Part shown: positions 8,801 to 14,837 of the stretch, one piece after another
Numbering within the stretch: position 1 is the stretch's first letter
Layout of the letters: every line of letters starts with the position of its first letter
DNA from: Bacteroidales bacterium
Lineage (GTDB): Bacteria > Bacteroidota > Bacteroidia > Bacteroidales > UBA3824
Direction of reading: 5' to 3'
Assembly (NCBI GenBank): GCA_016286055.1
Contig: JAEERW010000011.1
Location: 1-64,000, forward strand
DNA length: 64,000 bases
Program-made: the position numbers and the translations under genes
Notes under the pieces: model-generated
Seen by the model: the letters and a program-made list of their open reading frames with translations, nothing else
Database searches by the model: none
What the model was told of the DNA's origin: nothing

Positions 8801-10066
8801 CTATCCAAATAACACTAATAATATAAAGAGTATAAACAAAACTAGGATTGTCAGTAAAATACCTCTGAATAGTTTTTTCCAGACGGATTTGTTTTGTTGT
8901 GGTGGTACTATTTCTTGGTTGTTGTTGACAAAGTTTTGATTTCTATTAAATGTTGGAGCGGTATTATTAGCTAGATTTGACATTTGTCGTTGAGCCGGTG
9001 GCTGTGCAAATCTATTAGTCAATTGGTTTATATGTGGTTGTTGTACTGATGTGTTTTTCGCGGCAAACGGAGGCGGTGCAGGTTTTTGTGCCGTCTGAGG
9101 TTGAGGTGCCGGTTTTTGAACAGGTTGTTGAGGACGTTGTGTGGGTTGAGGCTGAGGTGTGGGTTTTTGAACAGGTTGTTGAGGACGTTGTGTTGGTTGA
9201 GGCTGAGGTGCCGGTTTTTGAACAGGTTGTTGAGGACGTTGTGTTGGTTGAGGCTGTGGCGTGGGTTTTTGAACAGGTTGTTGAGGACGTTGTGTGGGTT
9301 GAGGCTGTGGTGCTGTTTTTTGAACCTGTTGAGGTTGCTGTTTTGGTTGAGGTTGCTGGGCTGGCTTTTGAACCGTCTGAGGTTGAGGAGTGTTTTTTTG
9401 AACCGTCTGAGGTTGGGGTGTGGTTTTTTGAACCGTCTCTGGCTGAGGTTTTGGTTGCGAGATATTTCTTTGTTTGGCTATGATTTTTGCCACGTGCTCT
9501 TTTAGTTGCGTTATTATTATCTTGTAATCGTCCTCACGGATAATATTTTTTGCTGTGTTGATGTCGCACAGGTATTGGTACATATCTTCAAGGTCGTGGA
9601 CGTAGTAGAAATGTTTCGACGCCTCGCTTTCGGCAGTGGTCAACGGAATCATCATTTCTGATTGTTGTTCAATGAGGTCGTTGCGTCGGTCGATGTAGTA
9701 TTTGTAATACTCCTTGTATTTCTCCTTGTTGGTGATTTTTGCGTCGGGAAGTACTATAGGAAAGACACGTTCCCAAATTTTGCCGTTCTCTTTGATCATA
9801 TGCCACTCGTGCATACAATGGAGCGATTTGATATATTTTTCGCTGATTACTACAATGATAGCATTGCCTTCTCCGATTTCCAACTCGGCTTGGTTTATAT
9901 TCCAACGGTAGGGGCATAAGTTATCCTTGTCGCGCTTGTAATAAATGCCAGCCTCTGTCATAAGTTGGCAAATGCGGTCCACATCGTCCTCTAAATTTGG
10001 ATTGTTGTCGTTTTTCCACGAGTACGAGATGTATACAGGGTAATCTTTGTTGATTGGTTGGTCCAT
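8801..10066 (-). CDS. TIR-domain protein with Pro/Gln repeats and C-terminal membrane anchor
   Basis: The N-terminal 150 residues form a bacterial TIR domain (YPVYISYSWKND, then AIIVVISEKYIKSLHCMHEW). The Glu in CMHEW, residue 87, matches the catalytic Glu of NAD-cleaving TIR domains. The middle is a disordered Pro/Gln/Lys linker containing four 17-residue repeats (PQPQPTQRPQQPVQKPT) encoded by 51-bp DNA repeats at about 9118-9321. The C-terminus is one hydrophobic helix (ILLTILVLFILFILLVLFG) preceded by KK/R, like a tail anchor with the TIR domain in the cytoplasm. I chose the ATG at 10066 because the -7 box at 10103-10110 would place the transcript start near 10096, after the more upstream possible start at 10105. 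It is monocistronic, sits between duplicated addA ends, and is likely a defence NADase or an adaptor. Confidence 0.85.
   Translation of the reverse strand: MDQPINKDYPVYISYSWKNDNNPNLEDDVDRICQLMTEAGIYYKRDKDNLCPYRWNINQAELEIGEGNAIIVVISEKYIKSLHCMHEWHMIKENGKIWERVFPIVLPDAKITNKEKYKEYYKYYIDRRNDLIEQQSEMMIPLTTAESEASKHFYYVHDLEDMYQYLCDINTAKNIIREDDYKIIITQLKEHVAKIIAKQRNISQPKPQPETVQKTTPQPQTVQKNTPQPQTVQKPAQQPQPKQQPQQVQKTAPQPQPTQRPQQPVQKPTPQPQPTQRPQQPVQKPAPQPQPTQRPQQPVQKPTPQPQPTQRPQQPVQKPAPQPQTAQKPAPPPFAAKNTSVQQPHINQLTNRFAQPPAQRQMSNLANNTAPTFNRNQNFVNNNQEIVPPQQNKSVWKKLFRGILLTILVLFILFILLVLFG
9118..9321. repeat. Four 51-bp tandem repeats inside the TIR gene
   Basis: The phrase GAACAGGTTGTTGAGGACG recurs at 9118, 9169, 9220 and 9271, exactly 51 bp apart. 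The units encode the Pro/Gln-rich linker and are so similar in DNA that copy number probably varies between strains by slippage. Confidence 0.85.
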
Positions 10067-10102
10067 TTTACTGTATCTTTCCTTGTAGATTGTTTGTTTT
10101 TG

Positions 10103-10110
10103 CAAATATA
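10103..10110 (-). promoter_or_regulatory. Promoter -7 box for the TIR gene
   Basis: Read on the minus strand, TATATTTG fits TAnnTTTG, with a TTG 18 bp upstream as the -33 element. It fixes the translation start at 10066. Confidence 0.75.
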
Positions 10111-10161
10111 TGTAAAATTTGCGTATTTCAATAATATTTTTTTGATTTTTTTTACTTATGT

Positions 10162-10243
10162 ATGAAAAACCCCCTCTATCCCAATGTCTCAGCGTATTTG
10201 TTTTATGTGGAAACTAATGAGATAGAGAGGGTTGTGTGAGATG
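10162..10243 (+). repeat. Direct repeat, right copy (displaced addA 3' end)
   Basis: A second copy of the addA 3' end encodes MKNPLYPNVSAYLFYVET-NEIERVV and a stop, against ...MEVERVV in the live gene. It has no upstream coding sequence attached, so it is a gene fragment. Most of the differences fall in the last 35 bp. The conserved frame suggests an addA allele from a related strain rather than random sequence. Confidence 0.85.
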
Positions 10244-10255
10244 ATTGATGTAATT

Positions 10256-11158
10256 TTACATTTTTTCAAGCACAAACATCTTTAAATCGATGCGTCCGTC
10301 AGCGTCGGGGTCGATTATGTCCCACGGAGATTTTATTTCGCCGAAAATCTCGCGGTGCTCTTTGGTGTTGTAGTAGTAGTGTCCGTTCACAGCCTTCCAC
10401 TCCTTGGGTTCTTCGCAGCACATCATTCCGTCAACGATTTTTACCTCGCCGCTCGCCACGGCTTGGTCTATCTGCTCTTGGGTAACGTGCTTAGGTATAG
10501 GCATATATGTTAACACTTGGTAATCGTCGGTAAACTCCATTTGCATATTAAACATCTGCAAACCTTGTTCGTATTCCTCGTCGTCGAGTTCGCCCGCAGC
10601 CTTCTTTTTGTCAAACTCTGCCATCACCTCGTCTTTGGTGTGGAGACCAAAACCATCGCCAACGGGGGCAAGAGTCTTGTACACTTTCCAACGTCCCACA
10701 ATAGCCTTCATTTTCAGGTCTTCGGGCGACGGCTCTATTTCATCGATGTCGGGTTCTTTGGTGATGTGACCCTCGGCGGTCTTTTTAAAAGCGATGCAGA
10801 GAAATCCAAACGCAATGCAGAGTTTGCCCTCTTGCGCGCTGAGTTCCTCCACCTTTGCGGCTTCGTCGGGGGTAAGACCGCTAAAAAATCCGTTAGCCTT
10901 GTATGTCCAACCGTACGATTTGGTCTGTTCCCAAGTGGTGTCCACCTCGCGACCGGTGATGCCGTCTTTGAGTTTAGCGGTGTGATCCTCAAAAAATTCC
11001 ATCGAGAGTTTGCTAAAATCTCGTCCGTCGCTGGTTTTAAAATCCTCTACCGGCACGTGCTCCAAATTGTTAGAAAAAAAACTAACAACAAATTCGGCCT
11101 CCCAAGTGCCTACAATAAATTTTAAACCGTCTTTTAAATCTTCTTTTGTTAATTCCAT
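10256..11158 (-). CDS. Hypothetical protein with two lipocalin-like halves
   Basis: A 300-residue acidic protein without signal peptide or membrane segment. Two stretches begin similarly, LKFIVGTWEAEF (near 13) and MKAIVGRWKVYKT (near 149). These resemble the GxW start of lipocalin-like beta-barrels, so an internal duplication of a small barrel is possible. It includes Cys-Cys at MMCCEEPKEW and ends DPDADGRIDLKMFVLEKM, where DPDADGRID looks like an EF-hand-type loop. It is transcribed alone. I do not recognise the family and assign no function. Confidence 0.7.
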   Translation of the reverse strand: MELTKEDLKDGLKFIVGTWEAEFVVSFFSNNLEHVPVEDFKTSDGRDFSKLSMEFFEDHTAKLKDGITGREVDTTWEQTKSYGWTYKANGFFSGLTPDEAAKVEELSAQEGKLCIAFGFLCIAFKKTAEGHITKEPDIDEIEPSPEDLKMKAIVGRWKVYKTLAPVGDGFGLHTKDEVMAEFDKKKAAGELDDEEYEQGLQMFNMQMEFTDDYQVLTYMPIPKHVTQEQIDQAVASGEVKIVDGMMCCEEPKEWKAVNGHYYYNTKEHREIFGEIKSPWDIIDPDADGRIDLKMFVLEKM

Positions 11159-11218
11159 AATAAAATGTTATAAATGTTAATAACTAAAATATCTGTGGGG
11201 TAAATATACAAAAAAATC

Positions 11219-11257
11219 TTTTCCGCAAACGAGGAATTGGAAATTCTGAGCGGAAAA
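11219..11257. terminator. Hairpin in the 10256/11317 intergenic space
   Basis: TTTTCCGC (11219-11226) can pair with GCGGAAAA (11250-11257). It lies next to the larger palindrome at 11264 and could stop transcription leaving the ATPase gene. Confidence 0.4.
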
Positions 11258-11263
11258 CAATTA

Positions 11264-11318
11264 AAATTATAATCTGCGGAATCTCGTTATTTTTAGGCGA
11301 TTCCGCAGATTATAATTT
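11264..11318. repeat. Dispersed palindrome, copy 1
   Basis: A perfect 20-bp inverted repeat: AAATTATAATCTGCGGAATC (11264-11283) and its complement (11299-11318), around the loop tcgttatttttaggc. It touches the stop codon of the ATPase-nuclease gene. The core ATAATCTGCGGAATC-TCGTT recurs at 12783 and 20731 in the same orientation. Confidence 0.85.
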
Positions 11319-12732
11319 ATTTAAAAAGATCATCGGCTGTTATTTCGTTTTGAATTTCGCCGTAATGAGCATTTCTGGCAAGACCTAAGGTGGTAATCAT
11401 TACCAAGTGAATAGCCTTTCTGGTTTTTGTAACAGTTTGAAATACAGATTTTTTCTGTAATAATTTGTCCATATATTCGGTGGTAATGGCGTATTCAGAA
11501 TTTGAATATTTTATTTCGCAAATATCAGTAATGCCATCGCCACGTTCAATCAAAAGATCAATTTGGGCACCTGCAACACCGTTTTTGGCAGTATTTCGCC
11601 AAGCATTTTCGGTGGTAACAATGCCGCTGATGCCAAGTTTCGCCTTGATTTGCTCAGTATGCCATAGACAAACACGCTCAAACGCAAGTCCGCACCAAGT
11701 GTTGTAGGTGGGTGTGCCTTGAATTGATTGCCAATAGTTTTTTGCACGTCGGCTGTCTTTTATAAATGAGAAATAAAATACTGTGTAATTGTCAATTAGT
11801 TGATATACAATATCTTTTACCTGTTTACCTATGGTTTGATACGAGCGTATAAAGCCGCACCATTCAAGGTCGGACAAGAGGTCGGTGAATGCGCCGTTTT
11901 CGTCGAAACCGCCTGCCGAAATTAGTTCCTGACGTGTCATACCGTAGTTTTTGTCTGCCAAAAGCGAAATCACCTTTATATATGGTTCGGGTTTTTTAAA
12001 GAGTGAGGCGTAAAGCATACTAAACTCGTCGTACATATCGCCATCGTCGGCAAATATCAGTCTGTCAATTTCTTGTGCAAGACTTGCACCTTTTTTCAAC
12101 AGACTCCAATAATAAGGCACTCCGCCAAAAATCATATATGCTTCGAGCAATTGCCGTTGCGACAGTTCCACACCGTTGCTGATTGCTAATTCTTTGCAAA
12201 GTTTCAATGTAAATGGCTTTAATGCAATACGTTGCGTTAGTCGGTTGTGAAGTCCGCCCTTGTTTTTGATGATTTTTTTTACCATCCACGACGTTGCGCT
12301 GCCGCATACCACAAACACGATGTCTTTGCGAGCCGAGGCCCAACCATTCCAAAAAGCCTCCAATTCTGAAAGAAAACCCGAACGTGGAGTGTCGAGCCAT
12401 GGAAGTTCGTCTAAAAAGATAACTTTTTTGCCGCCATCTTTTTGATTTATAAGACGTTTTAATAATCTGAAAGCCTCCAACCACGATTTAATTTCGTTTG
12501 GAGCCTCTTTTAATCCTTGCTCTTGCAGGGCAACGGCGAACCTTGCTAATTGATTTTTGAGTGAGGTGTTGGCCGCTCCCGTAAACTGAAAATAGAATTG
12601 ATAGCCGTAACTTTCTCGTATTAAGTAAGTTTTGCCTATTCTACGTCGTCCGTAAACCGCTATAAATTGCGAATCTTCTTTGTATAGAGCCTCTTGTAAA
12701 GTGGCTTTTTCTTTGTCTCGTCCTATAAGCAT
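11317..12732 (-). CDS. Archaeal-type ATPase with C-terminal DUF234 nuclease-like domain
   Basis: The 471-residue protein has an AAA+/STAND-like ATPase: Walker A YGRRRIGKTYL near residue 28, Walker B VIFLDELPWLDT near 103, and CGSATSWM as sensor. A winged-helix segment follows, then a DUF234 domain with a PD-(D/E)XK-like signature (AQIDLLIERGDGITDICEIKYS near 388-409). This ATPase_2 plus DUF234 family is common and expanded in Bacteroidota and archaea, but its biological role is not settled. The ATG at 12732 follows a good minus-strand promoter. The gene is bracketed on both sides by copies of the same palindrome, hinting that gene plus flanks moved as a cassette. A paralogue lies at 35664-37088. 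Confidence 0.85.
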   Translation of the reverse strand: MLIGRDKEKATLQEALYKEDSQFIAVYGRRRIGKTYLIRESYGYQFYFQFTGAANTSLKNQLARFAVALQEQGLKEAPNEIKSWLEAFRLLKRLINQKDGGKKVIFLDELPWLDTPRSGFLSELEAFWNGWASARKDIVFVVCGSATSWMVKKIIKNKGGLHNRLTQRIALKPFTLKLCKELAISNGVELSQRQLLEAYMIFGGVPYYWSLLKKGASLAQEIDRLIFADDGDMYDEFSMLYASLFKKPEPYIKVISLLADKNYGMTRQELISAGGFDENGAFTDLLSDLEWCGFIRSYQTIGKQVKDIVYQLIDNYTVFYFSFIKDSRRAKNYWQSIQGTPTYNTWCGLAFERVCLWHTEQIKAKLGISGIVTTENAWRNTAKNGVAGAQIDLLIERGDGITDICEIKYSNSEYAITTEYMDKLLQKKSVFQTVTKTRKAIHLVMITTLGLARNAHYGEIQNEITADDLFK

Positions 12733-12751
12733 AGCATTGATTTTTATATTG

Positions 12752-12759
12752 CAAATTTA
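12752..12759 (-). promoter_or_regulatory. Promoter -7 box for the ATPase-nuclease gene
   Basis: On the minus strand TAAATTTG fits TAnnTTTG; a TTTTG lies 18 bp upstream. It is 20 bp before the ATG at 12732. Confidence 0.7.
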
Positions 12760-12782
12760 CCACTTTTTACGTAAAAACAAAA

Positions 12783-12831
12783 TTATAATCTGCGGAATCT
12801 CGTTTTTTTTATGCGATTCCGCAGATTATAA
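12783..12831. repeat. Dispersed palindrome, copy 2
   Basis: TTATAATCTGCGGAATC (12783-12799) and its perfect complement (12815-12831) around the loop tcgttttttttatgc. It lies between the divergently transcribed ATPase and HD-hydrolase genes, in the same loop orientation as copies 1 and 3. Confidence 0.85.
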
Positions 12832-12843
12832 CATTTTTTAACA

Positions 12844-12876
12844 TTTGGTAATTTCCAAAAAATCCCCTTACATTTG
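12844..12876 (+). promoter_or_regulatory. Promoter of the HD hydrolase gene
   Basis: TTTG (12844-12847) and TACATTTG (12869-12876) are 21 bp apart, a consensus Bacteroidota promoter. The expected transcript start falls on or next to the ATG at 12881, so the mRNA may be almost leaderless. Confidence 0.65.
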
Positions 12877-12880
12877 CGGT

Positions 12881-13444
12881 ATGATACCATCTGAATATTT
12901 ACAAATTTTGCATATTGCCGAACGGTTGAAGGATACTCCACGGCATTGCACCACATCCAAAAGGCGTATCGAAAGTGTGGCAGAACATTCGTGGCGAGTG
13001 GCTCTGATGGCTTTTTTACTGCGCCATCAATTTGCCGATATTGATATTAATAAAGTGGTGAATATGAGTTTAATACACGATTTAGGCGAATGTTTCACCG
13101 GCGATATTCCCACTTTTGTAAAAACCGACAAAGACCGCCAAACCGAAGATTCATTGCTTTTGCAATGGCTGAAAACTTTACCAGAAGAGATTTCTACCGA
13201 TTTTGCTGCCTTGTACGCCGAAATGGAAGCCCAACAAACTCCCGAAGCCAAACTTTTTAAGGCTCTCGACAAACTTGAAGCCCTTATTCAGCACAACGAA
13301 TCACCCATCGACACATGGTCTGCCAACGAATACGACCTCAACAAAACCTACGCCTTCAACACCGTTGCATTTTCTGATTGGCTTACAAAATTAAGGCAAG
13401 AAATATATGACGAAACGATGGAGAAGATAGAGAGGGAGGTATGA
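12881..13444 (+). CDS. HD-domain hydrolase (YfbR-like 5'-nucleotidase family)
   Basis: This 187-residue cytoplasmic protein carries the metal-binding HD signature: His in VAEHSWRVA (near residue 36), His-Asp in SLIHDLGECFTGD (near 66), and a later Asp in KALDKLEALIQ. Family members hydrolyse deoxynucleoside 5'-monophosphates or related small phosphates; the exact substrate here is unknown. The length suits the family. The ATG at 12881 is preferred over an upstream TTG at 12845, which lies inside the promoter. It is transcribed away from the ATPase-nuclease and ends 147 bp before the next promoter. Confidence 0.8.
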   Translation: MIPSEYLQILHIAERLKDTPRHCTTSKRRIESVAEHSWRVALMAFLLRHQFADIDINKVVNMSLIHDLGECFTGDIPTFVKTDKDRQTEDSLLLQWLKTLPEEISTDFAALYAEMEAQQTPEAKLFKALDKLEALIQHNESPIDTWSANEYDLNKTYAFNTVAFSDWLTKLRQEIYDETMEKIEREV

Positions 13445-13591
13445 TGCGGTAAGGTATCTACACCTTAATATTATATATCCATTTTACACTTTAACCATTT
13501 CCTTTTTATCCCAATCCGCTAATTTACACCTTATTATATTTTTTTTTGAAAAAAAGATGCAAAAATAGAATACGCCTATTTTAAAATTCCT

Positions 13592-13599
13592 TATATTTG
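13592..13599 (+). promoter_or_regulatory. Promoter -7 box of the membrane/dynamin/Hsp70-like operon
   Basis: TATATTTG matches TAnnTTTG exactly. Transcription would begin near 13606 and give a leader of about 285 nt before the first start codon. No obvious -33 TTG is visible. Confidence 0.7.
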
Positions 13600-13705
13600 G
13601 AAAAGTTAACACGAGTACTAATTTTAAAACGCATCACAAAGTAGATAAAAAGGTAAATTTTTAACGACATATAATAAAGACACTTATTCCTGTTTATACG
13701 TAAAT

Positions 13706-13860
13706 CTGCACAATTTACATATGGTTGTAAGGAATGGGTGCGGTATAGGTTCACGCCGATTCTCATATAGGCGTGGACTATTCCGTACTTGTTACAACCA
13801 TAGGCAGTGCAGAGCCCTCGTATAAAATAAGTACACAAGGAATAGTCCAACGCCTTTTTT
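13706..13860 (+). promoter_or_regulatory. Transcription attenuator (antiterminator/terminator leader)
   Basis: Two mutually exclusive folds are visible. In the first, CTGCAC (13706-13711) pairs with GTGCAG (13807-13812), ATGGTTGTAA (13721-13730) with TTACAACCAT (13792-13801), and GGTATAGGTTCACGCC (13742-13757) with GGCGTGGACTATTCC (13770-13784). In the second, the same GGCGTGGACTATTCC pairs with GGAATAGTCCAACGCC (13839-13854, one bulge) and GTACTT (13785-13790) with AAGTAC (13829-13834). This stem is followed at once by six T residues (13855-13860), an intrinsic terminator. The operon start codon is 30 nt later. The leader therefore looks like a riboswitch-like or RNA-protein-controlled attenuator. 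No leader peptide or T-box motif is evident, and the ligand is unknown. Confidence 0.72.
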
Positions 13861-13890
13861 ATTGTAGTATGCGTAAAAAAACGTGAACCT

Positions 13891-14631
13891 ATGACAGAAG
13901 AAGAAAAAATGAAACTATTGTACGAGCGGTACAATAAATGCAGGGATTTAGAACTTGACAGGTTTTGGAAAAATTCTGTATTTGTTTGGGTATTCTTAGC
14001 ATTGTGTTTTGGTGCATTTGGCAAAGTGTTGATGGATTATTTAGAGTATGATTGCAAAGAACACAATATTGATAATAAGGATAATTACGCAATCATTTTG
14101 GCGGTGGTATCTTGTTTTGGTTTTCTTATTTCAAAAATCTGGACTTGGATGGCTCGTGGTTTAAAGGCTTGGTACGAAGTTTATGAAATCGCAATTTGGG
14201 ATATTGAATCAAAAAGTAATGTATTAGAGTTTAACCGAAAATATACAATCGATAACTATTGGAGTGTAAAACAACATAAGGTTATCGAATTTTGGAAGCG
14301 ACCTTTTGATGCAGCACGATATTCTCCTTCTAAAATTGTAATATTAATAGGTCATTTATTGAGTTTAGGATGGTTTATTGCTTTTGGAACTTCATTATGT
14401 TTTTATTATGGATATGAGTTTATGGACTACCTTGTATTTGGATGGATTCAAAACCATCCTGTAAAATGGATTTGTATTTTCATAGTGTTCGTATTTGCGA
14501 TTGTACACCTTCCTCAGTTTTTTATTAAAAGTTCAACACTGCGAAACAGCGACGAAGAAAAAGTATTTCAGAAGATTCGGAGTGAATTGATCCACACAAC
14601 AGATGATAATGATGATAAAAAAAAAGCCTAA
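13891..14631 (+). CDS. Four-helix membrane protein, similar to RipA/8xMP-type octameric membrane proteins
   Basis: A 246-residue protein with four hydrophobic segments: about 28-47 (VFVWVFLALCFGAFGKVLMD), 66-87 (AIILAVVSCFGFLISKIWTW), 150-170 and 190-210. A soluble loop joins pairs 1-2 and 3-4. The pattern FWKNSVFVWVFLALCFGAF...SCFGFLISKIW...GLKAWYEVYE resembles the family NCBI names RipA family octameric membrane protein; this is from memory of the pattern only. It is the first gene of the attenuated operon. The frame ends GATGATAATGATGATAAAAAAAAAGCCTAA. A run of nine A just before the stop allows -1 slippage into a 64-codon extension that ends 22 bp before the next gene. Confidence 0.75.
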   Translation: MTEEEKMKLLYERYNKCRDLELDRFWKNSVFVWVFLALCFGAFGKVLMDYLEYDCKEHNIDNKDNYAIILAVVSCFGFLISKIWTWMARGLKAWYEVYEIAIWDIESKSNVLEFNRKYTIDNYWSVKQHKVIEFWKRPFDAARYSPSKIVILIGHLLSLGWFIAFGTSLCFYYGYEFMDYLVFGWIQNHPVKWICIFIVFVFAIVHLPQFFIKSSTLRNSDEEKVFQKIRSELIHTTDDNDDKKKA

Positions 14632-14816
14632 ATCTGTATTTTGAAGTCAAAGATGGAAAAATAAAATTCTTTTGCTTGGATGATAATGATAAACAAAAAG
14701 TTAAAGAATATGTAAATGATAATCTACAAAAACATAGCATTCTCAAAATATGGTATAAAGTTTTTGACCCATTCAAAGATGATACTATCAAAGTAACGAA
14801 AAATGTATTTCTTTAA
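14619..14816 (+). other. Open -1 frame continuing the membrane protein gene
   Basis: No ATG exists in this frame, yet it stays open for 65 codons and has protein-like composition (LYFEVKDGKIKFFCLDDNDKQKV...IWYKVFDPF...VTKNVFL). It begins exactly at the A9 run (14617-14625) where the upstream gene terminates, and fills the otherwise empty space before the GTPase gene. A -1 shift on A-AAA-AAA would append it as a charged C-terminal domain. The alternatives are a homopolymer sequencing error hiding one longer gene, or a decayed gene. Confidence 0.55.
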
Positions 14817-14837
14817 ATATAACTAAATCTAATAATA

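Noticed and set aside
9034-9505. Plus-strand repeat-containing open frames opposite the TIR gene
   Set aside because: They arise from the Pro/Gln-coding DNA repeats read in antisense and have no starts, domains or context.
13415-13446. Third copy of the addA 3' end at the end of the HD hydrolase gene
   Set aside because: Only short matches (GAAACGATGGA, AGAGAGG) are shared and they need gaps; similar codons at the ends of the two genes explain it.
13706-13860. Retron msr-msd or integron attC site
   Set aside because: No reverse transcriptase or integrase is nearby, and the hairpin lacks attC core sequences. The 3' U-run and competing fold fit an attenuator better.
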